Shown here piece by piece: positions 35,399 to 45,534 of a stretch of 64,000 bases of DNA. Position 1 is the stretch's first letter, and the number at the start of each line of letters is the position of its first letter. The stretch is from positions 3,782,001-3,846,000 of the forward strand of contig JAJFPB010000005.1 in the NCBI GenBank assembly GCA_020881915.1. Direction: 5' to 3'. The position numbers and the translations under genes were made by a program. This DNA comes from Paramyrothecium sp. XJ0827 (taxonomy: Eukaryota > Ascomycota > Sordariomycetes > Hypocreales > Stachybotryaceae). The notes beneath the pieces are model-generated. The model worked only from the letters and a program-made list of their open reading frames with translations. It was not told the origin of the DNA and made no database searches.

Positions 35399-36864
35399 TA
35401 TTCAATTACAGTATATGAAAGAAGAAATATGTTTCCACCGAGCCGAGAGGGATCGCCGAGGGGTAGTTGGCGAAAGGCTGCGTGGAGGCTCGTCTGACAC
35501 TGGCCTTTGTCTGTTGACTCCTGCAGTGACCGGCTGACCTCAAAGGAGCTTAGACGAGTGTCGAGCAGGCAGGTAAGTCTATAGCATATTTCAACCCTTC
35601 GTATTGTAGGTAAAAATGTGTGACCCACGCAAAGTCGAGGAGCTGGGGGCTGTGTCAGCAGAACGCTCGACTAGGGGACCCAGGGGGGGCCAGGACTGAT
35701 ACCCAAATTCCAGGGGAGAATGGGGGGGACCCAACTATTCCTGGAGCAACTTACCACAAATGGGAGGACAGTAGCAAAGAGGGGACAACTGTCTGCTTCC
35801 AGGCAGGCCAAGAAGGTCTGAATGGTATATCGCCGCTGGGACTGCGGAGCCGTGCCCTTTGTATGGAAAAAGATATCCAAAGTGAGGGTCGAGCCAAGGA
35901 TCAGGAGGATGCGTGGAACTAAAGATACTTTAGTTGAGACCAGACGCCCAGCATTAGGTAAGCGCTATATACAGAGTAAGTGCTTCTGTGTCCACTTGAC
36001 CGGAGACAATGCAGCGAGCGATCTGAGCGCGCGGTTGCCTCGATAGTAATAGGCTTTTCGTTCAATGCGTTTAATTGCCCCTTAAGTCCAGCCTGTACGA
36101 CGGTCGAAGCCAAGCCTCTTCGAAGTGTTGGGCAATATAAATTTCTGCCTCATTGGTAGTGGCCTCGGTGACCCGCCGACAATCTACATGCCATGTACTT
36201 TCAGGGCTTTTGTCCCGGCATAGATACTTTACGTTTGTGCATGTACAGATTATGAAATACGGTCGTATCACTCACCCCAGTCTCACGTGGAAACTCTCCA
36301 ACTTTGATACGTCAACACGATATGATGAACTAAGCGACACATATGATGAATGCGGCTTGAAACACCCTTCACAGTGGCCCCGGCGTAGTAGTAATATGAT
36401 GAATAAGGCGTGAGTCAAGATTTCAGGTGCCATTTAGACCAAAAGCAGATTATCTCAAATGAGAGGATCATCAATACTAGTATCGAAAGCAGTCTCGATA
36501 GGCCTGGAACATATGGTAAAGAGGCTCAGTTCACGCAAAACCTACAGCTCCAATCGGGCATTTTTCGACAGTCATGGACATCACATGTTGTACGTGTGGC
36601 ATTCGGCTCCAGGATCCGCGCGATCAGTGTTGTTGGCGGTTCGGCGCAGCCAGACTGGACGAGTGGACGAGCTACGGCGAAGAGGATCCCACCGTCACAG
36701 TCGAGTCTGTATGTTCCGCGACTTGCGGTGAGCGAAGTGAAGGGTAACCACGTAGCATTTCCGTGAATCTATCATGCTAACTCTGCCCAGGCCATTTCAT
36801 CACTGGCCAGAGTTCCCGTTTTTCAACCGCCTCCATGAACAAAGCCTTTCCGTGATATATTGAT
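35399..36864. other. Vts1 upstream region / RPL29 3' flank
   Basis: These 1.5 kb have no supported gene. They hold a cluster of G-runs on the plus strand (35674-35728) and, further on, an AT-rich stretch with three copies of ATATGATGAA (36320, 36341, 36394). Confidence 0.5.
35674..35728 (+). repeat. G-run cluster with mirrored GGGGACCCA words
   Basis: Four G-runs (4, 7, 4 and 7 Gs, at 35674, 35683, 35713 and 35722) lie in 55 bp about 280 bp upstream of the Vts1 start. GGGGACCCA occurs twice. It could form a G-quadruplex on the plus strand, which is the template strand for Vts1, although the central loop of 23 nt is long. Confidence 0.6.
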
Positions 36865-37260
36865 TTAAGCAGTCTCCCGCTTGCCCTCCTTCAGCTCCTT
36901 CTGTGGAAATTGGTCAGTATTTCGTTTCCTTCGGTCTATTTTCCATTTGCGGAGGAATGGGTGTAGGTCGTTCGTACCAGAGCCTTCATGTTGCCGTGCA
37001 GGGCATGTCGGTGGTTTCGGCGGAACTTGGGGTCGGTGCCCTTGAGGGAGGGGTAACGCGAAGTCTTGGGCTTCTTGATGCTGTTCAGGCGCGTGAGTGA
37101 CGATGCTCGCAGTTTTTCACAATTCCATTCTCCCCACTAACCCGTTACGGTGCGCCTTGCGCGACTGGTTGTGCTGCGAGGAGTTCTTTGACTCTGGTGA
37201 TTAAGTCGTCAGTAATCGTAGTCTTTGACTGATTAGGCGTTGCCGTCACTCACTGGCCAT
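36865..37260 (-). CDS. RPL29: 60S ribosomal protein L29 (eL29)
   Basis: This is a small basic 60S protein. Exons (minus strand) are 37254..37260, 37142..37193, 36978..37080 and 36865..36900, giving 65 aa, the normal length for fungal eL29. The spliced product reads MAKSKNSSQHNQSRKAHRNG, then IKKPKTSRYPSLKGTDPKFR, then RNHRHALHGNMKALKELKEG and KRETA; each part matches the family. The gene is split into four very short exons with introns of 60-77 bp, so no single ORF reveals it. The first coding exon is 7 nt. None of the introns shows a snoRNA. Confidence 0.95.
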
Positions 37261-37735
37261 TGCTGCTGGTCGCGATCTCTGCTGTTGACTTGGAAGGGAA
37301 TCTCAACATTCGTCAAAGCGGAGGTGAAATTGTGTGCGGCGCCTGCAAGCCCTAGTGACCGGCAAGTGCGCCGAGCCCCACATGATGACATAAGCACAAG
37401 CTCGCAGCGACTTACCTTTCGCATGGATCTCGATCGGGCTTAGTTCTGAGCTTATCGATAAAGAGGAAACTGTCCGGCAGCCAGGGCAAAGTAACAATAA
37501 CAGGGACAAGACCACTAATAGTAAGTGAGCATGTAGATTGGTGAATTCTAAATCATTTACGTGGTTCGGTAGCGCTGTATAAGTTCATTGTAGATACAAG
37601 TCGAATCATAAACTATTGTTGGAGTATATCCTGCACGTTCCTTCAATATACGACTCCCACAAACCCACAGCTGCTCAAAGCCTGGGCACCAGGTGTCTGT
37701 CCCTTCTTTACCGCCGTCGTTAGCACCACGCTATC
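37261..37735. other. RPL29 promoter / PMP47 3' flank
   Basis: These 475 bp are intergenic. No separate feature was recognised. Confidence 0.5.
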
Positions 37736-38943
37736 TTACCTCACAGTCAGAGGTTTGCTTGGTAGGCTTTGAGCCGCGGCCTCGGTTGCTGTGGAGGCTA
37801 GCTGAGCTGCCTTCTGCACAGACGAGCTGCGGAGGGACTTGAGGTAGCGCATGAACAGCACGAACAAGAGCTCGACCCTAGATGCCCACGCATTAGTACG
37901 ATGCATGACGAGGTTACAGTGCAGAAAGATCACCCACCTCTCCTTGGTCATCATCAGGATGCCTTGGACAAGGAATCCCTTGAAGATCTGGGGCGCGATG
38001 CCCTTGAACAGGCCAATGGCTCCTTCGTGCTTGATAATGAACTGCATCACCTCGATGAAGCTGCTGAACGGCTTGCCGTTGCGTTGAGGGGGAGGTTTTG
38101 ACTGCAGGCCAACCTTGGCGACAATGAGTGGCTGCGTAGCAATGGTCGCCAGGGCCTTGGATACGGCTCCGAGGACTGATTCCATTATGTTAGCACTGAT
38201 TGTGGAGGACAATACATGCATGCATGCAAACTTACGGAATGCCTCCCAAGGCTTCAGGCTTGCTTTGCCAGGGAAGAAGGACTCCTTGAGTCGTTCGTAG
38301 GCGCCGTACGTGATGGCCGGGTTCACAACCAGGACCAAGCTGGCCTTCAGTCCCCTCCACAAGCCAGAGACGCCATCCGGCCCATCAATGACCTCCTTCG
38401 CAGTGGCAATGAGACCTTTGCGATCCTCCCGGTGGGCGGTTTGCTGTCGGGTCGTCACAACCGCGACGGGAATGGTGAATATTTGGGCAACGGCGCCGGC
38501 GGCAGCACCAAGGGCCAGCTCAACTGCAGTGGATGGAGCGACGCCCGCCTGCGCATACTTGTTGTATAGAGTTCGGATGATGCTGTACCAGTAGAAGTAT
38601 GCGAAATTGGTCGAGGCCACGCCCAGCAGCGAGCCGTTCATGCCTGCATATAGACCCTGGACACCGTCATTCGCGACAATCTTGGTGATCGCATCCCATG
38701 TTGAAACGTAGTGCTGCGAGTCGGCGGCGTCGACAGAGTTTGTGGAGCGGACCTGGACTTGCAGGCGAGTCTTGACGCTGAGGGGAGGGGAGCCGGTCAG
38801 TCTCTGCGAAAGCAAGCGTGGTAGCAAGGCGAGGCAACATACATGTCCAAAGGGTAGACGAGAGCGTTGGCGAGAACCGCGCCAGAGGCTCCGGCAACCG
38901 CCCGGCCCCACGGCGAGATCTCGGGCTTGGATTGCGCTGCCAT
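37736..38943 (-). CDS. Peroxisomal adenine-nucleotide carrier (PMP47/ANT1-like)
   Basis: This member of the mitochondrial carrier family is targeted to peroxisomes, where it imports ATP for fatty-acid activation before β-oxidation. Exons (minus strand) are 38843..38943, 38236..38777, 37938..38175 and 37736..37877, giving 340 aa. The first carrier signature YPLDIVKTR is intact. The second and third are degenerate (IPVAVVTTRQQ, QPLIVAKVGLQ), as is characteristic of PMP47. Other landmarks are ASTNFAYFYWYSIIRTLY, GLKASLVLVVNPAITYGAYE, FLLGAVSKALATIATQPL and GFLVQGILMMTKERVELLF. The C-terminal tail (RSSSVQKAAQLASTATEAAA) is longer than in mitochondrial ADP/ATP carriers. It is divergent from palB. 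Confidence 0.92.
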
Positions 38944-40195
38944 GGAATGCAAAGTGTCGGCGAGTTATGCGGGTGACGGAGGCGGGGACGTCTTGGACGG
39001 GCGGTGGCAGGCGGCGATGTTTCTCGGATTGGAGATATCAATCACATGGGACGCAGCGCAAACGTCGGTCGCGGTCGCAGGGAGGGCCAAAGGGCAGGAT
39101 TGAAGGAATTAAAAGGCCAAGAAAAGCCCGAGGTTGAGGAGACAGGGAGTTCAGCAGTGATGCTCAACCACCGAAGACGGGACCCCCGGACCGGGGCATA
39201 ACGAGGAGCTGGGGTAGGTTTATCTGACGTCTTATCGTGTCTCGGGCGTGCGCCGCTAGGCCGTCTACTGCCCGGCTGAGTGTTCTGTTGGAGAGCGAAC
39301 CTCGGCCCTTGGGCTGGTCCCGGCCCACCTGCGGTTCCCACTGCGGCATTCAAGACGACCTCGGCTAGAGGTCGGCTGAGCACCGCAGTACTAAAAGCTG
39401 ATGTGCTGATGTGCTGCCATGCCATCATGACGACGTGATTTGAAGCACAGCAATGTTGGCGTGAAGCTGCAGCTTCGAATAAGTACTTGCAAGGACTCTA
39501 AAAGATCCAAGAATGTGGTTGTTCCGCGAACCGAGACAGGGCGCTCATATGGGACACTCGCCCATATGCTACTATACCAACTTACCTTGCCTGCTGGGTG
39601 GCGCGCCTTAACTGAGCAGTCAGGCCCTCATGTGGTACCGGCCTGTCAATGAGCGTCCAGAGAGGACTGGACGGGACAACCATGTCCACCATGCTCGAGA
39701 GCTCAGGCTTTCCAAGTAAAAAATAAGTCAAGGCTCGTAATGACTCTTCGAATCTCCCTTTGGAACCCTTTCCCCAAACCTGGTGAGGCAGATGCAAGCG
39801 TCGGGCTGCTTATAATTGCAAGACCGAGATACCTCCATAAGGCCGACCACGTTGCCTTGCAGGGCACAGAAGTCGACAGGCGCCTTACCATGCCTCCCCT
39901 ACCTACTGTGGCTTAGGTACCTTACCGTACTTACCGAGTGGGGTGCTGCTGTGAAACACACGCATCCGTCCCCCGTCCTGGACGGTTGTACCGCCATCCC
40001 ACCCCACGCGGTCCCGGACCGCTGCAAGGGAGGCGAGGAGGGGGCAAAGGGTAAGGCAGCTAGGCAGGTACCTAGGTACTCCTTATGACTCGCATTGGCA
40101 CCGCGCGGGGTCTATTGGTTGACTCTCGTCGCCCCGACCGGGTTTATCAAACGCACATCGTGACGCCATGAACCAGTGAAGTTCAACGGCGAGGC
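38944..40195. other. Divergent promoter region PMP47 / palB
   Basis: These 1.25 kb have no supported gene. They contain TACCTAGGTA at 40069-40078 and several TACCTTACC words near 39900-39935. A 3-codon uORF lies close to the palB start. Confidence 0.5.
40168..40179 (+). promoter_or_regulatory. uORF ahead of palB
   Basis: ATG AAC CAG TGA ends 16 nt before the palB ATG. If the transcript starts upstream of it, scanning ribosomes would meet it first. The effect on translation is inferred. Confidence 0.4.
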
Positions 40196-43138
40196 ATGGA
40201 AAGGCGAGCCAGGGTAAGCGACCGCCGAGCGCATCTCCCCCTTCAATTGACTTGAGACGCCCTCGCGCCGAGTCACAGTCTGCATTTCCGACATAACTAA
40301 CCACGTTTCCCTCTCTCCTCGCAGACCGCAGAGGCCTTGTTCACTTCCTCGAGCGGCCCCGAAGCCCTTGAACATGCCATCCGTGCCGCAGAGCTGTACA
40401 TGCGCGCCGCCGGCGAGGCTTCGTCCAAGTCCGATGCTGCCCGCTTCCGCCGCAAGTGCCAGGAGCTCATCGCCCGCGCGGAGAGCATCAAGGCCGGCCT
40501 GGCGCCAGAGGCACAAGTGATCTTGACCCGCTCATCGCGCCTCCACGGCAATGACTTTCCTCCGTGGACTCGCGTTCCCACCGACGCCGAGTTCCAGCTC
40601 CAGCCCGGCGTAGAACCCTTTTTGTAAGTGCGATTGGTGACTGCCATGCCACTCGCGCATCCGCTTCGCCGACCAGACTGGGTGGGCAAGCTCCTCATTG
40701 AGGGGTCGGCTTACACATGCTATCGCTTCCTACAATTACCAAGCCCAACTACTCCGTCTTTCACGCACGATTTGCTGTACAGTGAAAACTCAAGGCCGCT
40801 TGCTGACCATGTGCAAACTCCTCGTCCAGCGACAAAGCGGTCTACGCACTTTCATCCGCCCAGGCCGCGAACTTTGCAGGCTGGACTAGACCAAAAGACT
40901 TATTCTTTGGACATGGCGATGCTGCCGACGAGGAGACATTCATGACCTCGGCGGCAGAGTGTGACTTTGTGCAGGATGTCACAACCGACTGCTCTGTCGT
41001 TGCCAGTCTGTCCGCTGCCGTCAACGTCTTGACCGGCAGGCACGAGGTTTGTAACAAACGAGCCTCAGCGTAACGCGAAGCTCATCCCGTATAGGTGCTA
41101 TCCTCAATCCTCTACCCCTTCGACAAGAGCAAGGGCCGGCCCAAGTTGTCGGCGTCGGGGAAATACATTCTGCGAATGCATTTCAACGGCTGTGACCGCC
41201 GCGTGGTCATCGATGACAGGTTGCCCGCGTCCAAAACCGACCGCACCCTCTTTGTGGTTGATCGTCAAAACCCACAACTTATATGGCCGGCCCTCCTGGA
41301 AAAGGCCTATCTCAAAGTCCGAGGCGGCTACGACTTTCCAGGGAGCAACTCGGGCACCGATCTCTGGGTGTTGACCGGCTGGATTCCGGAGCAGCTATTC
41401 CTCCAAAGGTAAGGCTAGAGATGACCCTTCCCCGTCGAATTGTGACTCCACATTCCATGATTGAGGGGGCCATGAACGGTAGTAGTCTGTGCTAACGGAA
41501 ACCAGAGAAGACTTCAACCTTGAAAAGACGTGGGCAAGGATCAAAGCCGCCCACGACTCCCAGGATGTTGTCATTACGCTAGGCACAGGTCGAACCTCGG
41601 GCGAGGAGGAAGAAGTTATGGGCCTCATAGGCGAGCACGACTATGCGGTGCAGGAGCTCGACGAGGCCGCTGGTCTCCGAAGGATGCTGGTCAAGAATCC
41701 CTGGTGTAACGGACCCATATGGAAGGGCGCCGGCTCATCTACTCCCCGTAATGGTGTTCAACCGGAGATCCCGTCTCCCCTGAACGTCGCGAGAACCGAA
41801 ACCTACAAGCTGTCCTCGACCGGGCCCGTCTGGGTCACTCTCGAGGACGTCGCGCAGCACTTTGAGTTCATGTACCTCAACTGGAACCCGGGCCTCTTCG
41901 CCCACCGACAGGACCACCACTTCAACTGGGAGCTCCCGCCGCCCAGCCTCTCCGCCTCCCTCGTGCGCAACCCGCAGTTCTCCATCTCCTGCCCCAAGGG
42001 CGGTCTCATATGGACCCTCATCAGCCGGCACTTTGTCGACGAGGAGCTCGACATTGCGCGCCAAAGGGCGCGGTCTCCCGCCGCGACCGCCGAGTCCTGC
42101 CAGCTCGGCTACATGAGCATTCTCCTCTTCGACTCGGACGGCCACCGCGTCCAGATCGGCGACGGAAGGGAGGCGTACCGCGGCCCCTATGTCGATTCGC
42201 TCCAGACGCTCGCCCGTTTCGAGGCATCCCCCGGCAAGCGCTACACGATCGTCCTCGACCAGCACGCTCTGCGCCTCACCAGCTACCCCTTCACCATGTC
42301 CCTCTTCTCCACGCAGCCGCTGCAGGTCAAGCGCGCGGAACAGCGGCTCCCACATAGCCAGGAACAGGACGGCTCGTGGGGCCGCCGGACCGCCGGCGGT
42401 AATGCCTCATGCTCGACGTACTTTCTCAACCCCCAGTACCGCCTATCCGTGCCCAGGTCGAGTCCTGCATCGATCCTCCTCTCCACCGACAACCACGATC
42501 TCCACGTGCACGTCGACATAGTTTGGGCGCAAGGGAAGCGGGCCGTGGCCGTTCGCGCCCGCGACCTCGTTGCGTCCTCGGGCGAGTACCGCCGTGGCTG
42601 CGCCGTCGCCGACATTCCCTCCCTCGACCCCGGCGTCTACACCATCGTATGCTCCACTTTCGAGCCCGGCCAGACGGCCGACTTCGCGCTCCTCGTCACC
42701 TCCGCTGTCCCCGTCGAGCTCGAGCCCGTGCCCCGCGACACGGCCGGCCGTCTGCGCACCTCCCTTGTTCCCATGCACCTTGCCGCGGAGGAGGACGCTC
42801 GCCGCGCCGCGCTTTCTGCGTCCTTCCTCACCAGGGCGAGCGTATGGGTCCGTGGCGTTGTGCCGCCCGACTGCACCGGTCGCCCGACGAAGCTGCTCCG
42901 CGTCTCCGTCGTTCTGGGGTGGGGGCCGGAACGACTCATCATCGCCTCCTCGGGCGACGGCGAGTTTCAAGAACCCGGCGCTGCGCTTCGTACGTCTGAG
43001 TTCGACATCGAACCAGAGCGGCTGCGTAACGAAGGACTGTGGCTCGTGGTAGAGAGCATTGGCGAGGGCCTTTGCGATGTCGAGTGCGAAATATTTAGCG
43101 ACTCGCCGATCCAGATTGGAGCCTGGGAAACTTTCTAA
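40196..43138 (+). CDS. palB: PalB/RIM13 calpain-like protease of ambient-pH signalling
   Basis: This cysteine protease is recruited to ESCRT-III on the plasma membrane or endosome to process the PacC/Rim101 transcription factor at alkaline pH. Exons are 40196..40213, 40325..40623, 40830..41046, 41095..41408 and 41506..43138, giving 826 aa. An N-terminal MIT domain (about 8-65; EALEHAIRAAELYMRAAGEA) mediates ESCRT binding. The calpain core has Cys160 (TTDCSVVASL), His327 (GEHDYAVQEL) and Asn347 (VKNPWCNG), so the triad is intact. As in other PalB proteins the usual calpain DCW is DCS. Two calpain-III/C2-like β-sandwich domains follow. No EF-hands are present, as expected for this branch. The first exon (MERRAR) is only 18 nt and was chosen because it supplies an ATG and a GTAAGC donor in frame; an alternative upstream start exon is possible. 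Confidence 0.92.
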
Positions 43139-43917
43139 GAAATACATTCTCGATTGAAAATACAGTAAAGGAATTGGTGAAAAATCTCACGAGTGTAGAT
43201 ACCACGGAACATGCCAACGCTGGAGTATTCAGTCAAAACTTGAACATTGTATCATAAACTATTCTTAGTCAGATAAGCATGACCGATATCCTGCTATCCT
43301 GCTTTAAGAGGAAAACAAAAGTCACCAACCCAAAACTTTCCAAAACTCCTGATATGGCTAAGATCTGTGTTCGTAACTTGAAGAAAAAGGTCGTAATGAA
43401 AGGGGCGAGAGCTCGGAAAAGACTAAATTATGGACAAGAAAATAAAATTCGCTGTGCTCCTGAATTCACCAAGCCCAAAACGCCCGTTCGCTGTGCCAGT
43501 TCCAGCCCATGAGACTGTTCTCTTGGCTCCAGCGCACAAAGAAGGAAAACCACCCCGATTTTTGGCGACGAGGAATGAAATTCGTTCAGTTGATGTCGTG
43601 AAGAGGAAAATAATGATTGACCTTCGCATGTAGTGGTATATGTAAACTAATCCCAACGCCGGCCCTGCTATTTGGAAGTGCAAGAAAATCAAATCCGAAT
43701 GCCATGATCGGAAAACATGTTCAAACGAGGGTATATGCCAGAGAAATGCCCCTTCGAAGAGGATGACGTGAGCAGGCAATCAGGAGATACGAGATCTCTC
43801 TGACGCTAAATTAAGGATGTTTGACGGGCAGGTGAACGGACTCCTCCAGGCAGCGTACAGAGGTTCGCAAATCAACAGTACAAGCCGAGTGCGCGTCACA
43901 TCTTCGTCCAAAACACG
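43139..43917. other. Convergent intergenic region palB / C2H2
   Basis: These 779 AT-richer bp hold two 3' flanks. Lys-rich ORFs on the plus strand have no homology I recognise. Confidence 0.5.
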
Positions 43918-45534
43918 TCACACGGACGTTGGTCCTCGTCGTCGTCGGCCACGATTGGGGCCATCAGGCCTCTGCGCCAGAACTTCTCGCAACAATGGGT
44001 CATCTTTGCTCTTGTCAACATGATGGACGCGGACATGCCTGCAGGTACAAGTCAGTATAGGCTTTGGAAGAAGTTGCCTAGCAGGCGCCCTTAGGAACTG
44101 CTCAAGTGCATACCTTTGCAGGTTATCCGGCCGTGGGTACTTGTGCTCGCGGTCAGGACAAAAAGGGCAAACGTATCCTGGGGAGTCGTGCACCAAGCCA
44201 TGGCGAATCATCTCATTCTTCCGCTTGAAACCTTTGCCTCCTTCGCTGCGGGGGCAGCCTTTTACCGGACAGTAGTGAGGGCGTGCCGATGAATGGACAT
44301 TCGCGTGCGAGTTGAGGAGGTATTGGGTTTGAAAGGGTGGCGCATTGCATCCCGCAAAAGTGCAGTGGTATACGCCAATTTGAGGGTTGGTAAGGCCGTC
44401 AATGCTCATGCGGTCCGCTACCGAAGCAGACGTCGCAGGGGTAGAGCCAGACTGGTCGGTGCTGGGCGTCTCGGCGGTGGAGCTGGTGCTGTATTCGCCG
44501 TTGGGGCGATGATGGTAGCCGTTGGCGGAATAGTAGTAGGGACTTCCCACTTGTAAGCCATGCGGCGAGGGTAGATTTCGGGGATACGTGTCGTTCGGCG
44601 AGACCGGAGGAGACGCATGGTGCCCAGATAAGGGATGCAGACGAGGCATAACAGTAGGCGGGGATCTTGGAAATATGGAGCCATGGCCTCGAGGTGATGC
44701 GTCCTTGTCGGGATGCGCTTGCGGTTCCGTGGTGAGACAATTGATATCGCCGAGAGTGGACCTGATTGAAGGCAGGCTTTGTCCGTTGCCATCAGATCTT
44801 GGAGAGTCTATCTGCAGAGGCGGTAATCCGCCGCTCGAGGGGGAGAGTAGAGAGGGAGGAGATTTAATTTCGGGCTTTATGTCGGCCAGAGGTGGGAGTG
44901 CGTCATGCGGAAATTTGAGCGAGGAAGCGGGAGGGACGAGTCTGTTGTCATGGATGGATAGCTGGCGGGTAGAGGCTGAAATGTCGTGGGGAGATCTGGC
45001 GGTGACGGCCGGGACAGCTTGCAAGGCGTCGGCGGCCAGGTGCTGCAAGCTTGGTATGGTCATGGTGGGAGGAGGGATAGCGGTGCTGTTGCCGCCGGGA
45101 TCGTCTGGAGAGGATGTACCATCACGCGAGCCGTCATCGGAGAACTTGTCGCCGTCGAAGCCGCCGTCGCTAGCGTTGTCAAGCGAATCGTCGTCGTCGG
45201 CCCCGGTCAGGGTCGCTGTGTTGGCCGTATTCGTGATTTCGGGATGGCTGTCGTTGCCGAGATATTTGAATAGTACGGCATCGCCGGATATAGAACGTAT
45301 CTTGGCTCGATTAGATCTGCACCGGCCGTCGACAGGAAAAGAACTGAGACTGACTTGGGCTGGGGGTATGTCCAGCGGAGGCGTCGGGGATGGCTTGAGC
45401 CTTAGACGCAATGGCTTCATGAGAGGACTGTTGCATGGAACGCATTCATCTGGATCGTACGTGCCTGCTGCCGCATCTATTATCTGGTGCGGCGGCTGCT
45501 GCTGCTGTCGAGGTTGCTGTTCCGCCGTCGTCAT
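43918..45534 (-). CDS. C2H2 zinc-finger transcription factor, target unknown
   Basis: Exons (minus strand) are 44114..45534 and 43918..44038, giving 513 aa. The C-terminus holds three C2H2-type fingers: Cys391/Cys396/His410/His414, Cys422/Cys427/His445/His449, and Cys456/Cys459 with His475/His479. The splice joins DNLQ-R to HVRVHH inside the third finger, and the gene then ends in RRRRGPTSV. The 388-residue N-terminal part is disordered, with a Gln-rich start, an acidic patch (DDDDSLDNASDGGFDGDKFS) and Ser/Pro-rich segments, as for an activation region. I cannot name the ortholog. The upstream non-coding region is 3.1 kb, unusually long here, suggesting complex control or a long 5' leader. 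A 348-aa antisense ORF exists but is a codon shadow. Confidence 0.88.
   Translation of the reverse strand: MTTAEQQPRQQQQPPHQIIDAAAGTYDPDECVPCNSPLMKPLRLRLKPSPTPPLDIPPAQVSLSSFPVDGRCRSNRAKIRSISGDAVLFKYLGNDSHPEITNTANTATLTGADDDDSLDNASDGGFDGDKFSDDGSRDGTSSPDDPGGNSTAIPPPTMTIPSLQHLAADALQAVPAVTARSPHDISASTRQLSIHDNRLVPPASSLKFPHDALPPLADIKPEIKSPPSLLSPSSGGLPPLQIDSPRSDGNGQSLPSIRSTLGDINCLTTEPQAHPDKDASPRGHGSIFPRSPPTVMPRLHPLSGHHASPPVSPNDTYPRNLPSPHGLQVGSPYYYSANGYHHRPNGEYSTSSTAETPSTDQSGSTPATSASVADRMSIDGLTNPQIGVYHCTFAGCNAPPFQTQYLLNSHANVHSSARPHYCPVKGCPRSEGGKGFKRKNEMIRHGLVHDSPGYVCPFCPDREHKYPRPDNLQRYALEQFLRAPARQLLPKPILTCTCRHVRVHHVDKSKDDPLLREVLAQRPDGPNRGRRRRGPTSV

Noticed and set aside
36320..36450. C/D snoRNA suggested by TGATGA words
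   Set aside because: No CTGA D box at a suitable distance and no terminal stem.
41735..43147. Long antisense ORFs across palB
   Set aside because: Shadows of the GC-rich palB last exon. No domain.
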